Shown here: positions 46,341 to 58,001 of the stretch, piece by piece
Layout: each line of letters begins with the position of its first letter
How positions within the stretch are numbered: the stretch's first letter is position 1
Assembly (NCBI RefSeq): GCF_025766255.1
Contig: NW_026516666.1
Span: forward strand, 806,001-870,000
Source of the DNA: Zychaea mexicana
Lineage: Eukaryota > Mucoromycota > Mucoromycetes > Mucorales > Lichtheimiaceae
Reading direction: 5' to 3'
Length of the DNA stretch: 64,000 bases
Notes under the pieces: generated by a model
What the model was told of the DNA's origin: nothing
The model's input: only the letters and a program-made list of their open reading frames with translations
Database searches by the model: none
Position numbers and translations under genes: made by a program

Positions 46341-48615
46341 ATGGATCTGCAAACTATATCGCAGAACTTTGAGTCCTCAGCAAATTATATCGTCAACCGC
46401 GTTCTATCCACGAATCGTCAAGACGTCAAGACGCTTGGTAAAGTCGTTGCAATCACCTTGGCAGCATACATTATTTCTTCGGTAAGTATTTCGTAGCAGT
46501 GAAAAAGAGCCTCTTTTACATACTATTTCACTTCCTTCTTTGGAGAGTGCCAATTATCCATCATTTTGTACTTAGTGACAAAACAAATAGAAACTCTATG
46601 ACGCCTTTCTAGGCCCTCTCAGTGGCATTCCTGGCCCTATTCAGCTCAAGCTGTTCAGCTTACGTTTTTCACGAGAAATTACAAATCCACCAGGAAGAGC
46701 GTGAGTAATTCGGGTTGGTAATGATGATAGTGATACAAAGAAAGAGTCGACAAGAAGAATCACGATTTGACAAAAAAACTAGATACGAGAAATTCCAACG
46801 ATGGCAAAACCAATACGGTGATGTCGTCCGTCTTGGTCCCAAATCCATCCAAGTAGCAGATAAACATATGGTTCGACAAGTTCTTTTTAAAGACGATCTC
46901 CCAAAAGGCCCCGACTACGAACGAATGTCACGTATGTTGAAAGCAACAGCATCTTCGAATTAGCCTTATGCTTCGATGATCAAGGATGAACGGATGGCTA
47001 ATAATATATACTACTCTATACAGGTGATGGTGGCCCTACTCTTTTAAGTGCAACGGATAAGGTCTTTCATAAGCAACGAGTAAGTGATTTGCTTAAAATC
47101 AAGAGAGGAAGTGGAAGTAAGATTGATCCGATCCGAACGATTTTTTTCACCAACAGCGACGCGTTGTCTCACCAGCATTCTCGGTCAAATACCTTAATTC
47201 CCTCGAGCCTTACATGTTAAATACAGCCGATACATTCATCAGAAGCATTGACAGGGAAATTACAAATTCTAAGCGCAGTGATGGATATGGCCAAGTGGAT
47301 ATTTGGATTTTGCTGCACTACCTCGCTCTTGACATTATCGGTGAAACTGCGTTTGGCCAGACGTTCCATCTGCTCGATGGTGATGATCACATTGTACCCG
47401 CTACAATCGCGCGTGAATTGGAAACAGTCAGTTATGTGAGTAGTGTTACTGTTTTAAGCATGGAAAAAGGTACTGTAAGACAACAAGTCATTGTACTAAC
47501 TGGGGTTTATTTTAGATAATGACCCATCCAGTTATGGGCTTGATTAAGGCATTACTCTCTTTCAGTGACCTTTCCAAAAACAAGCGAAGGCTAAAAGAGG
47601 TATTGACAAATCGAACTTGGAACAAACTTACTTATGCTAAAGTTTACTGTCATGGCTCTATTTTACTTTGCAAGTTCATGACAAAAAGCATTATGGAGCG
47701 ACTCAAAGGCGGCGAAAAGGATCGTCGAAACGACATTCTTCAGATATTAATCGACACTCAACACGCAAACGAAACCGAAGATCGGTTGACAGCTGAAGCA
47801 ATCGCCCAAGAAACGATTTTGTTTTTAGTTGCTGGATCAGAAACCACGAGTAATACTATCGGGTTTGCTATTATCGAGCTTTTGAAGAATCCACATGCGC
47901 TGGCCACTTTGCGCAAAGAAGTTGACAGTATCGAATCAGAGGATGGTCAAAAGCTATTCACGAACGATCAGTTGAAGCAACTTCCTTATTTAAATGCGAT
48001 TATCAATGAGACAATGCGTATCAATCCTATTGCTGTAGTTGGCCTTGAGCGAATAACGGACCGTGACACAATTCTCGCTGGACGGTTGTATGTACCAAAA
48101 GGTGTAAGTTGCCAACTTCAATTAATCCACTACATTGCTTAATGAGCATCTTTTGAATTTCTGATTTAACTAATTTATACAAACTTCCTGTTATTGCAAT
48201 AAGACTCAAGTACGATGTAACATTTACAGCACACACTTGAACCCTAAATACTGGCCCGAACCAACTAAGTTTAAGCCGGAACGATGGTTGGACGATAGCG
48301 ATATTCCTGCTGACCAGGAAGCGTTCTATCCTTTCAGTGCTGGGTTAGTAACTTGATTTTTGCTTCAAGAACCTCGGTAATGTCGCACTTTGACTTATCT
48401 CCATTCCGAAAATTATATGTAGATCAAGAAATTGTATCGGCAAAGGATTTGCACAGCAAGAAATGCGTCTTACAATTGCAAGTCTTGTCAGACTATATGA
48501 TTTCGAAGCCATCCCGGCAGAAATGAAGGCATCTGATGAAAGGACGTCCTTTGTTACATTGTCTGTGCAGAGTAATAGCTTTAAACTCTATATGAAGCGT
48601 AGAGGAACAGCATAG
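46341..48615 (+). CDS. cytochrome P450 (copy 3)
   Basis: Nine exons on the plus strand: 46341-46481, 46591-46700, 46783-46931, 47024-47079, 47157-47435, 47516-47599, 47675-48103, 48204-48343, 48423-48615; 526 residues. Anchor VVAITLAAYIISS, hinge GPLSGIPGP, I-helix AGSETT, K-helix ETMR, PERW and haem loop FSAGSRNCIG with Cys at about 467 are intact. Exon lengths match copies 1 and 2 almost exactly. It is inverted relative to the tandem pair, 8 kb away and on the other side of the alcohol dehydrogenase, so it moved or the segment inverted after duplication. The donor of intron 8 is GTTAGT. Substrate unknown. Confidence 0.9.
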
Positions 48616-50210
48616 CTCGCTTAGGTCATCATGTATTTATCAATTATTATGGTTGAATATAACAATATCCTTTCTTTTATTATTGAGAAATTCAAGTTAT
48701 GTTTCGTTTGCTCCCCATTTTACGTATCCAAATGTCATACTAGGAGTTGACGCTTTAGTGTACTCTTTTGGTGTATGACAAAAAATACAGGCCACGAGCA
48801 TGACAGTTTCGTTTATTTAATCGATAAAATATGCCATTGCGGGGCGAAATGTCGCATTATGGTTACGTACGACGACATAACAACTTTGAACGCTCTATAT
48901 CATTAGCATCTTCGAGCGAACGTCAATGAACCTAGTATCGCCTAATCGAACATTGGAGGCACTGGCAGGCAATGTAGGACCCTGCACGGCAACCGTAGGA
49001 GCTACAAGCAAAGCGATACCTATGAAAAATACAACCATTTAGTACTCCTCCAACTAATCATCACGAAGCTTAAACAGGTTTCAATGCTGTTCTTTGGCAT
49101 ATTCAGAAAATTGAAACTGGGTCCTTTGTATCATTGAAAAGCGGTAAGTACAATGGTCACGCGATAATCTTGATCACCTTTGTGGCGCCCAAAGTAACCA
49201 AGTTATTATAGTATTTTAAGTGACAGCTAAAACCATTGATTTGGTGATGCAAGAACGTGATCAATTTATAAAGTATTCAGTTGTCGCGGGGCGCTGTAGT
49301 TTCTGCGTATGAAAGAGTGTCTTAATTTGCCATTCATTCTATCTCTAGATGCAAAAACCCGAAGTATGTCTTTTCTTAGTCAGTCATTCACAGAAGTATC
49401 GTTGAGTGGTTGGAAATTTTTGTTTTTGTAGATACGAAAATCGAATACATAAGAGAATCATATTGACGCTGTGTTTAAGCACCAGATCATAGAAAGTATC
49501 ATCTCCACTAACACCAACACCAAAACTTCGTCTATGATGCTGCTACGCCCGAATCATCGAGTACAGCGGCTATACAATCAACGACGCGGGAGCGTCACCG
49601 CTGCATGGGGCGCTGTGGCAGCGGATGTCACAGAGAATCATTTCATCGACGCTGACACGTATGTCAGCAGCATCTCTTTACGCTACTGCCGCGAGTGCTT
49701 CACCGAGATTATGCGCGAGGAAGGAGAGCTGTAAGAAGCGATTTTTGCAGCAACCTGCCTCGATGGGACAGCGCCGTCCCAATTTGACATGCTGCGCGTG
49801 GAAGTCTTTTCCCGTGTTATTTTGTTTCAATGGTAAATTGAGATAATATATCGTATGTGGCACATAAGTTGATTGCATCTTAATGGAAGAAAGGGAAAAA
49901 CGTGACGTAACGTTAACAACTTGATCTCGTTGTGGTGCTTACAGTATTAGCTAGTAATAATAAATCAATGCATTTTATCAAATCGACATAGCCCAAATGT
50001 TGTCCTTTTTTTCTTTCTGTCCGCGGAGGACAATGTGTAGGCAAAAGTAGATGTGGCAGCACAAGTAATGTTGCAACAGCGACGTAACCAATAAGCAGAA
50101 AAGATGTTGACAGAAAGAGCTCATCCAACCGGGCTGTCAAAGATCGCGACTGCCTTTTTCGGCGATCAATTCGGGAAATCAAAATGAAAGAAAAATTTTT
50201 CTCGCCAGTC
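48616..50210. other. intergenic stretch
   Basis: No secure gene. A plus-strand frame at 49471-49734 and a minus-strand frame at 49913-50182 with one hydrophobic span (FLLIGYVAVATLLVLPHLLL) lack convincing starts and homologues. Confidence 0.4.
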
Positions 50211-50218
50211 TATAAAAA
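50211..50218 (+). promoter_or_regulatory. TATA box of the spliced methyltransferase leader
   Basis: TATAAAAA precedes a leader exon (about 50240-50281) that ends in a GT donor at 50282. The leader continues in a second exon, 50518-50570, and reaches the coding exon at 50938 by GT-AG splicing. Confidence 0.5.
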
Positions 50219-50520
50219 CAGCCGTGAGCGCGCTGTCTTTTTTTAACGCACTCTTTCGTCTTCCAAGACAAACACACAAGGTAATTATCGTTTCTGTATT
50301 CTTCTCCCCTTTCATAGCACACATCCTATCCCGTCCTTTTTCAATATGATGATATGTTGTCGCCCCAATCAGAGGAAATTATGCTGATTGCGTGCTCGCA
50401 GCCAAGAGCGTTTATCTGAATACACACCAACACAACACACCTTTGTTTTGCTTTCACTGAAAACTTGAAGGAAAGAATATTGTACTTATCAACTTTTCAC
50501 AGTGTTTTGTCTTGTAGACC

Positions 50521-50547
50521 ATGGCATCCAGCCTTCTCGATCTGTGA
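50521..50547 (+). CDS. 8-codon upstream ORF in spliced leader
   Basis: The second leader exon (50518-50570) starts with ACCATGG, an excellent initiation context, and codes MASSLLDL followed by TGA. The main ATG lies at 50949, after a further intron 50571-50937. An upstream ORF in this position would force reinitiation or leaky scanning and so could regulate a methionine-pathway enzyme; that is inference. The alternative, that this is the start of a separate protein, is unlikely because no splice joins it in frame to the next exon. Confidence 0.45.
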   Translation: MASSLLDL

Positions 50548-50630
50548 GGGATCATCAGATGCGTAGTAAGGTGAGGCTTTGTTTCTGTTTCATGTCGCAA
50601 AGGGAAGGGGCGGGAAAAGAAAACGGTTGG

Positions 50631-50728
50631 TAAGGAAGCATGCTTGGAATGATGACTTTATTATTTCATGCTAACACCGACTGTTGCTGTGGAGGAACAC
50701 TTTAACTGACATGGCATGCAATTCCTTA
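50631..50728 (+). ncRNA. intronic C/D-box snoRNA candidate
   Basis: Inside intron 50571-50937. A C box ATGATGA (50649-50655) and a D box CTGA (50706-50709) are 50 nt apart. The flanks pair strongly: TAAGGAA (50631-50637) with TTCCTTA (50722-50728), and GCATGC (50638-50643) with GCATGC (50714-50719), interrupted only by two unpaired A. Box C, box D, a long terminal stem and an intronic position are the hallmarks of C/D snoRNAs, which guide 2'-O-methylation. The guide would be the GAGGAACACTTTAA stretch just before box D; its rRNA target was not identified. Confidence 0.65.
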
Positions 50729-50948
50729 CTATGGGAGAGGAGGGAGGAAAGGATGATTGCGTTAACTGTGTGTCAAGCGCCGTTCTCTAATTCTTTATAC
50801 AGTATATTTCTAGGTATGCTCTTCGTAATATAGATGTTTAGTCGCGTCATTCGAATTTTTTTTTTTTTTTGAATTATAATAAATTCAAGCCTTCTGGCCA
50901 CAAAAATATCTCTTTTCCCTGCATGTGTACGTGTAGTACTGTTTCATC

Positions 50949-52129
50949 ATGAAGTTTGATTCTCCCTTGATTCTCGATGGTGGTCTAGCAACCGAATTAG
51001 AGCGCACATTCGACAAAGATCTGTCAGGTTAAATTGCAAACGCGTGAAATAAGTACACGTTAAAGCTCAAAGAGACCTTATAACTGTTTAGGTCGCTTAT
51101 GGTCCGCCCATTGTCTCGATCAAGATCCTGATGCAATTAGAGTAAGCTTGCGAAAGTTTGGATAAGTTCAATATAAGCATCCGTATAAAGTGCTGATTGA
51201 GGTTGGACTAGGCTGTGCATGGATCATATTTTGAAGCAGGCGCCAATGTTGCCACGACAGCCAGTTACCAAGCCTCAATCCAAGGGTTTCTCGACGCAGG
51301 CTATTCACGCGAAGAAGCCGTGAAGCTAATGCGAAGAAGCGTGCAAATAGCTCGCGAAGCACGCGATGCTTATGGCAAAGGTTATGTGGCATTATCCATG
51401 GGTCCTTATGGTGCCGTGCTGGCGAATGGTGCTGAGTATACCGGTGACTATGGCAACGAAATCAGCATGGATGACCTGGTTGCCTTTCACCGTGAGCGTC
51501 TCGATATTTGCATGCAAGGTAAGCAGTAAGGGGGGAGGCCTAAGAAAAGTGGCTATAATCTTATCATGCGTATGTTTATTTTGAATCTGACGTCAAAATT
51601 AGAACCAGGCGTCGACTTTATTCTTTTCGAAACTATCCCATCGTTTTTGGAGGCACGAGCAATACACAAACTGATCGAGGAAAAGGTACAAGAGCTGCCA
51701 CCCGTAGCTGTCTCTTTCTCGTGTCGATCCAATGAGCACATCTCGGACGGGACGTCACTGCATACATGTCTGGAGTTGCTTGGAAAATTGGACAATATAT
51801 TTGCTGTGGGCGTGAATTGCACAAAACCAAAGTACATTGCTGCTCTTTTGGATGTGCTTCTTAGTAACAGCAACAACAATAACAAGGCCATCCTGCTCTA
51901 TCCTGACGGGGGTGAAGAGTGGGACGCTATTGCACGTAACTGGAATTCATCGACCAAAGTGTCGACTGTTGTGTTTGGTAAATCCATGGCCGGATGGGCA
52001 GCGCAGGTCACGGCCAAAACGGGCCAAAATGTCATTTTGGGAGGTTGCTGTGGTGTCGGCCCAAAGCATATCTCGTGTATCAGAGAGGCTATAGAGATCG
52101 CAAGCATTACGACTGCTCAGTTGCCATAG
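50949..52129 (+). CDS. homocysteine S-methyltransferase
   Basis: Four exons, 50949-51027, 51092-51141, 51212-51518 and 51603-52129; 320 residues, the length of Mht1/Sam4-type enzymes. The start ILDGGLATELE, the segment LWSAHCLDQDPDAIR, HGSYFEAGANVATTASYQAS and the zinc ligands Cys218 (GVNC) plus Cys294-Cys295 (GGCCG) mark the family. It transfers a methyl group from S-methylmethionine or S-adenosylmethionine to homocysteine, giving methionine, in the cytosol. The leader appears spliced twice and carries an upstream ORF and a snoRNA in its second intron. Intron 1 has a GTTAAA donor, weak but phase-consistent. Confidence 0.9.
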
Positions 52130-52429
52130 TTTTATAGCGGTTAGCGATTTGCATGAGAAATTCTATTACATCGAAGATTCCAGAAAGTAGCCTATTTTTA
52201 TTCGATTATATTCATGTGTGTACCAATTGTATCCATATATTGCTACGTGTCATGTAATTGACCTACTCTCCATCGTGCTCTACATGAATTGAAATTATAA
52301 CACTGCGCTTCTGTTCTTTTCAGCTTCATTGTTTGTAGCTATTATCCCACCCTCTCCACATGTAATATGCAGCTATATATTCTACAGCACACCCATCTAG
52401 TGGATTAATCGGTCGGCTTGTTGAAGGTC
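52130..52429. other. 3' flank of the methyltransferase gene
   Basis: AT-rich; no gene seen. The left end of the Harbinger element is somewhere in its right part or just after it. Confidence 0.4.
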
Positions 52430-52591
52430 CTCAGCGCTTTCAATTCAAGAGCATCTCCAACTGTCGTTCTAAATTCTATTTTAGCATTCTGAAATAAAAA
52501 ATTCCCATTCTCCAACGGTCATGCTATCGCTATTCTATTTTAGCATGAGCTCTCTCGTTCCTATTATTCAAGTTCTTATTCATTTGTCAAA

Positions 52592-53470
52592 ATGTCTTCA
52601 AATTCCACTCCCCCTTCTTTCAATGCCGATTTGCGTGTCGGATCGAGCTCTGTGACCCCAGCTGTTGCCGAATCGTCATCTGCATCAGCATCAAGAGGCA
52701 ATCGCGGTCCCAGCTGGACCGTTGAAGAGGACGGGTGGTTGTGCGAGTCCTGGATTGCCAAGTCAATTCGCTCGTCGAAGGGCACTGACTTATCTGCCAG
52801 TGTGTTGTGTGAGAGTATTTGCGAAGATTTTTTCCAAAGGGGAGGAGGTGAGAACGTGCGCATTGGGCACAGATCCCTCTCAAATCTATGGAGTACCATC
52901 CAGCAAGAGGTGCCTAAATTTGTTGGTTGTCTTGCTCACGTCAAGGCACTCAAGAAAAGTGGACTTACGATTAAAAATGAGGTTAGAGAAATCCACCCTT
53001 CATAAAAATAACTAATACTGATCGAGTTTTCATGAGTTAAGAAAGAGGAGGCGAGGAAGAAGTATAAGAACGATACGAAGACCATTTGGGAGTATGAGCA
53101 CTGCTACAAGAAGCTCGAAAATGAACCAAAGTTCACGATTGAGCGTGGAGCAAAGAGTCAAAGCGCACTGACTCCAGTAGAACGCCCTACTGGTCGGAAG
53201 AAAGCCAAGGAGCAGGAGAAAGAGGAGGGTATGCGTAAGCGTAAGTCGGATGAAGACTGGGTTCTGTTGGCGAGGGTTGTAGAAAGGCATGCTGCGAACA
53301 ATCGCTTGCGCATCGAAATTCAGGACAAGATAAACGATGATGAAGTGATGAGGGAGGACCTCGCCATGTACTCAGGCAATGAACATCAGTACTGGGAGTT
53401 GAGAAAAGCCGAAGCATTGAGGAATGCACAAAGCTCGAGCTCAAGCCATAGAGACACGGGCATCCAGTGA
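52592..53470 (+). CDS. Harbinger ORF1, Myb/trihelix DNA-binding protein
   Basis: Two exons, 52592-52981 and 53042-53470, joined in phase 0; 272 residues. After an S-rich N-terminus comes the trihelix/SANT-like block SWTVEEDGWLCESWIAKS with spaced Trp residues, then LSNLWSTIQQEVPKFVGCL. The second exon is highly charged (KEEARKKYKNDTKTIWEYEH) and ends in a helix with WVLLARVVERH. This matches the accessory protein of PIF/Harbinger transposons, which binds the element and brings the transposase into the nucleus. The frame is intact, unlike the transposase. Confidence 0.7.
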
Positions 53471-53551
53471 GCAAGCTGAAGAACAGCAAGTAGACAACAA
53501 CGATAGAACAGTAGAAGCTGTTAAAGAATTAAATTACTTATTTTGCGGTTA

Positions 53552-54919
53552 CTAAATCATATTACCCTGATGCTGCCACAGATGTTCAACAAGGTCGTTC
53601 TTAAGCTGATCATGGACAGCAGCATCCTTGATCTCGTCGTATCGACTTATAAAATGCTCCATTGTGTTCCTGTCTCTGCGAACAGACAACAGTGGCACTG
53701 ATCCAGCACTGCCAAATCCTTCGTTTCCATTGCCATTGTTCAAATTGTCTTGGGGGTCACGCGCTGATCTTCAACAATCATCTTACGCAAGATTATGGAT
53801 GCTCGCATAACAATCGAAAGATCTTTGGGTTGCCATAGTTTTGCTGGCTGGCGGATTATGGCCCATCTACTGTGCAAGAACCTAAAGGCGCGCTCGACAT
53901 CCTTGCGGTAGGCTTCTTGCATGGTGGTAACATCTATATAGAAGGCTAAACTTGTCGAATCTAATGTAAAATGGTAGAATTACCTTTTTTTTTCCTCTCG
54001 ATGGGATGCTTAATTGAATCCACCAACGTGAACCATGGCGGGTAGATACCATCAACTAAATAATACCCTTTGGTATAGCTGTTGCCGTTAATTGAGTAAT
54101 TCACTGGCGGCATGAGATCAGACACCAGATCGTGAAAAACGAGTGAACGCTGCAAGACATTGCTGTCATTGAGCGTTCCTGGGAGACCGAAGTACGCGTG
54201 CCAAATCCAGGTTTCAGCGTCTGCTGCAGCTTCAAGGATAACTGTAGCTCTCTTTTCTTTGCCTTGGTATTGGCCCTTCGATCCTGCAGGGCAGTTTTTC
54301 CATTCCCAGTGCATGCAGTCCAAGGAGCCAAGCATGCCAGGAAAGCCTCGTGTCTCAGCCGCCTCAAGAAGCCTCTTATTATCATCCTCGTTCGGTGAGC
54401 GAAGGTACTCGTCACCAAAACGCGGCTGATCGCCAAACAGAATCGCTTAAGTCACTCCAGAGCAGCGCTTGCACCAAGACGAACATACTCATCGGTGGAG
54501 TCAGCAGATACGCCATATGCAAGCTGGCGAATTGCTGCTGTCGCTTTCTGCAGTGGCGTCAATCCCGGTTTGTGTGCTGCATCATACTTTTGCGGAAAGT
54601 AGTCGTCTTTCTGCTCTAGTTCGCTAACAATCCGCTCAAAAAGTCGACGGCTCATGCGAAAGCGTGTCCGAAACTTATACTCCGGGTAAACAGGGCGTTC
54701 ACCGAAGTAGTCGTCATAGAGACGCCAGTGGCATGCAACGCGATTGTGATTGATCACTAGAGGACCAGGAACAGAACCTCCATGCTTGGTCATGCGTTCC
54801 TCGTCCTGATTGTCCTCCAACGCTCTTCGAAGACGTTCGACTCTGCGCTGTCGATGACGTTCTTCCTCTGCATCTTCTCCGAACATTTCGTTCAATTTGC
54901 GTATATTTTTGCTTGACAT
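53552..54919 (-). pseudogene. Harbinger (ALP1-like) transposase, broken
   Basis: Read from ATG 54919: a basic N-terminus, then YKFRTRFRMSRRLFERIVSE, then GLTPLQKATAAIRQLAYG, as in DDE superfamily 4 nucleases. All three acidic residues are still visible: GSLDCMHW, GTLNDSNVL and VERAFRFLHSRW. The gene is dead: after GASAALE a TGA replaces a codon that is usually Cys, a one-base deletion in a T run (about 54423) shifts the frame before FGDEYLRSPNEDD, and a further shift occurs at a C run near 53752, before the C-terminal part. A short intron near 53945-53997 is probable. Confidence 0.75.
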
Positions 54920-54960
54920 TGTGTTCGGAATGAGTAGTTGAAATAAGTTAAATGTTAAGT

Positions 54961-55368
54961 TTAGTTGTACTTTGATGCATGTCGGTTAAATATGTAGACG
55001 AGGTTTTCCCAGGTTACGACCGCAGATTCTGACATCATATCTTCCATTTAAAGTGATTTGTACCGTGTGCAATGTCGTTCGATTAAATACCATTACATAT
55101 GTCGCACAACGTCAGTCGCGTCAGTTTCCTGAACAACACGTCTTAACTTTATACGTTAAGGAAACAGTAATATGAAAACCACACCTTTCAGTTATAAAGT
55201 TATAAATTCAGGCACCTGAAGTGAATAAAAGAAACTCGCTGCCCTGTGCACACTACCTATTGATAACCAATGTGTAAAAAGAGGTGGATAATAATTATTT
55301 ATGTATAAGAAGAGGGCGTTTAAGGCAGGAAAGAAGCTATTTACTGTAATGTACACTCAAAATAAGAT
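54961..55368. other. intergenic stretch
   Basis: Between the Harbinger element and the end of the Trs65-like gene. No gene seen, and no inverted copy of the left transposon end. Confidence 0.45.
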
Positions 55369-58001
55369 CTACACATCATCGGTGCGTTTGTCGACGAATA
55401 TCTCTAATACGTGACGAAGGTTAGTAACGAAACCAGTGTCTTGATCCACAAGTTGGATCAAATCGATTGTGTGCAATCGTTCCTTGACTGCAATAAATCG
55501 AACATCAACTGCTTGTGATGTTGAAGGGCCGAGAGGGCTGAAAATACGAGGGTTTAGTATAATATAGATCTTTCCTCATGCTTTCCATAAATCCAATAAA
55601 ACAAAGGTATAAGTACCTTAGTCGCACGTTGTTTTCTAGACAAATGATATCCGCTTCATGCGTCTCATTATCAAAATACTGTCGCAAGAATTCTGTACGC
55701 ATAGACAAGCGAAGAATTTAGACCTAAATATCATTTCTATGACAAGAAATCACACAGTGAACTGTACCTGCTTCATCCATGTATGGGTCAATGGGGTTTT
55801 GTTCAATAGGCAGCGGTGGCAACGTTGTCTTTACCATATGTTCTGCCGTATGCTGTTGACGCTTACGGTTGGGTATGGTGACCATAAATCGTCGAGTATG
55901 CTTGGAACGGTTGACAATAAAGATCTGTAGCGGGAATATTTTGCCGACAGTGATGCTGGCCGGCACCGTGAAGGACACGACAATACCATCGACCACCTCC
56001 GATTCGGATTTTCGTGCAGGTACACCAGGCACGGGTGGTGCGCGCTGACCCACTGGTGTCTGTGGACCAGATTCTGCAATATTTGATGTAGCCATTATCA
56101 TTCTCTTTCTTCCATCCATCACCTGGCCCAATGGACTGCCGACCGACCGTGCACCCGGAGACACAGAGACACTGGTGGAAAGCGATGCAGCAGACGACCG
56201 TGAAGCTATAAATGAGTTTGTAGAGGATGCAAGGAGCGAAGAGAAGCGTGGATCGGGTTCTTCTCGCTTTTGTCGCATCCCCATTACGTCCAGCATAGTG
56301 TTCCACTTGGATCGCATCGGTGCAGCGCGCACACCGTCAATAAGTGGAGCTCCAAAGACTTGAATTGATACGCGTTGTGGCTGCAACCGCTCATCCTGGT
56401 AATGCACTGGCATGGCTGGCGTGTTCCGATTACGCGCTGGGAACATGCGTGGCATTTGTTGAGGAGGTTTTGCTGATCCGTCTTCCAAGAGGGTTACGTT
56501 GTACAAAAACACCATTTGATCTAGCGTTTCCAAGGTGATGGGAAACTTTACCTAGCAGCAAACAACGACAACCTTTTGTTTGAGCCATGTTTTTCTCTTT
56601 CTTCTTTACTTTAACAATCCAATTGTTTCGATTCTCCTTACGTCATTCGAAAAGGCCACGGAAACCACCGCGTTGGATACTTGGACCTCCACCTTATCGA
56701 CAACAAAACTACACGATGTTTCCAGCGGGTTCTCAAGTTCTACTGACATCATCACCATTTTATCGGCAACAGAGGCGTTGGTAGTTCGCATTTTCACATT
56801 GACGCCTGATCGCACGGAAAGCATTTCCCGGACATGTCGTCGCAATGTAAGCATTTGTGATGTAGAGTGGCTGCTTTGCGAGAAACTGCCACTCGATTGC
56901 CTGCTATGCTTTTCAATAACAAATCGTTGGTGTAATTTTGCAGTAGAGAAAACAGGATCTATTATGATACTCTTCCTTTTAGCCATCGCCTCTTCTTCTG
57001 TAATACTGGTTCACTACCTGTATCATACCTTCAGAAAGCCCATTGAGCAAATCAATTGTCTCAAACATATCTGCATCATAGTCTTCCGTGCCCTCCTCTG
57101 TCTTATCTTCATCCTGCTTATGAGATCGGTTGTTTGTTGTCATAGGTCGATACGATACATTGAAGGCAAACGATAGTAGAGGATTATTGCTTCGTGTCTT
57201 GACATATACTGATAGCATTACATGATCATTCAGCGCTCTAAACCATGTCTCAAGGTCGGTTGTCCCACTATTTCCAACCAAATCCTAACAGATAACTTAC
57301 AAATAGGCACCGTCAGCGAGTAAATGCAGCAATATGCCTCTTCATGCTCAAACACGATTGGTTCTGGATCCTTTCCTCGGCTATTGTATGTGTGCGAGAA
57401 AAACGGTAGAGCAGACTCGTTTGCAGGCTGTTGTGGTGGCGTGCCTGCAGACATGGGACCGCGTTGACCCATACTGAGTTCGCGCTTATGCGTTTTCGGC
57501 GACGACGGTGCGGACGACGATGGGTTCCACTTCTGTGTAATGGAGCGGTGGTGAAAGGAAGAAGAAAACGAGGACGAAGGCTGGAGTGGTGGAGGGACGG
57601 CTGCAGGCTGTGGGTGTGGGTTGCTATCGACAATGCTGGTTTCGAGGTGGACATCAAGTTGGTTGAAGAACGTGTTAATGGTTTGCTGTACTTCATCGCC
57701 TGTACCAGCAAGCTGATGGGGTATACGCGCATACAAATACACTTTCAAGTGCTCATCTGAGAACGATATATTTCGATGGTGAGTCCGAGAATTATAGAAT
57801 ATGTGTATAGATATGGGTGCGGTATTTACGAATTAAAGTTGTTGAACACACAGGGTACATACCATAGAATGTAAATCGACGAGACGGGGTTGAGAGTATT
57901 TCTTGGGGAGACGGCTCGGATTCAGTTGAAACGTTGGGAATCAAGACGCGAAACTCGGCTTCATTGAAGAACAGCTCCGAGGATATACCACTCGTGTCCA
58001 T
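55369..58001 (-). CDS. TRAPP complex subunit Trs65/TRAPPC13-like
   Basis: Seven exons on the minus strand: 57863-58001, 57301-57756, 57029-57208, 56642-56958, 55768-56551, 55617-55692, 55369-55537; 706 residues. The middle and C-terminal parts show beta-sandwich (Ig-like) segments typical of Trs65: SFTVPASITVGKIFPLQIFI then VNRSKHTRRFMVTIPNR, FPITLETLDQMVFLYNVTLL, and the end SQAVDVRFIAVKERLHTIDL. Long S/P-rich loops separate them. Trs65 belongs to the TRAPPII complex, which activates Rab GTPases at the late Golgi. Introns 2 and 3 were set by phase and by strong GTAAGT/GTATGA donors; alternative acceptors inside them would introduce stops. The assignment rests on eye-level similarity, so another beta-sandwich trafficking protein remains possible. 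Confidence 0.65.

Larger units (their letters stand above)
52430..54960. mobile_element. PIF/Harbinger DNA transposon, damaged
   Basis: It contains the two genes that define PIF/Harbinger elements in convergent order: a trihelix/Myb-like DNA-binding ORF1 on the plus strand and a DDE transposase on the minus strand. The sequence AGAGCATCTCCAACTGTCG near 52448 looks like a terminal repeat of this superfamily. I could not find its inverse beyond 54920, so the exact ends and the 3-bp target duplication are not established. Confidence 0.7.
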
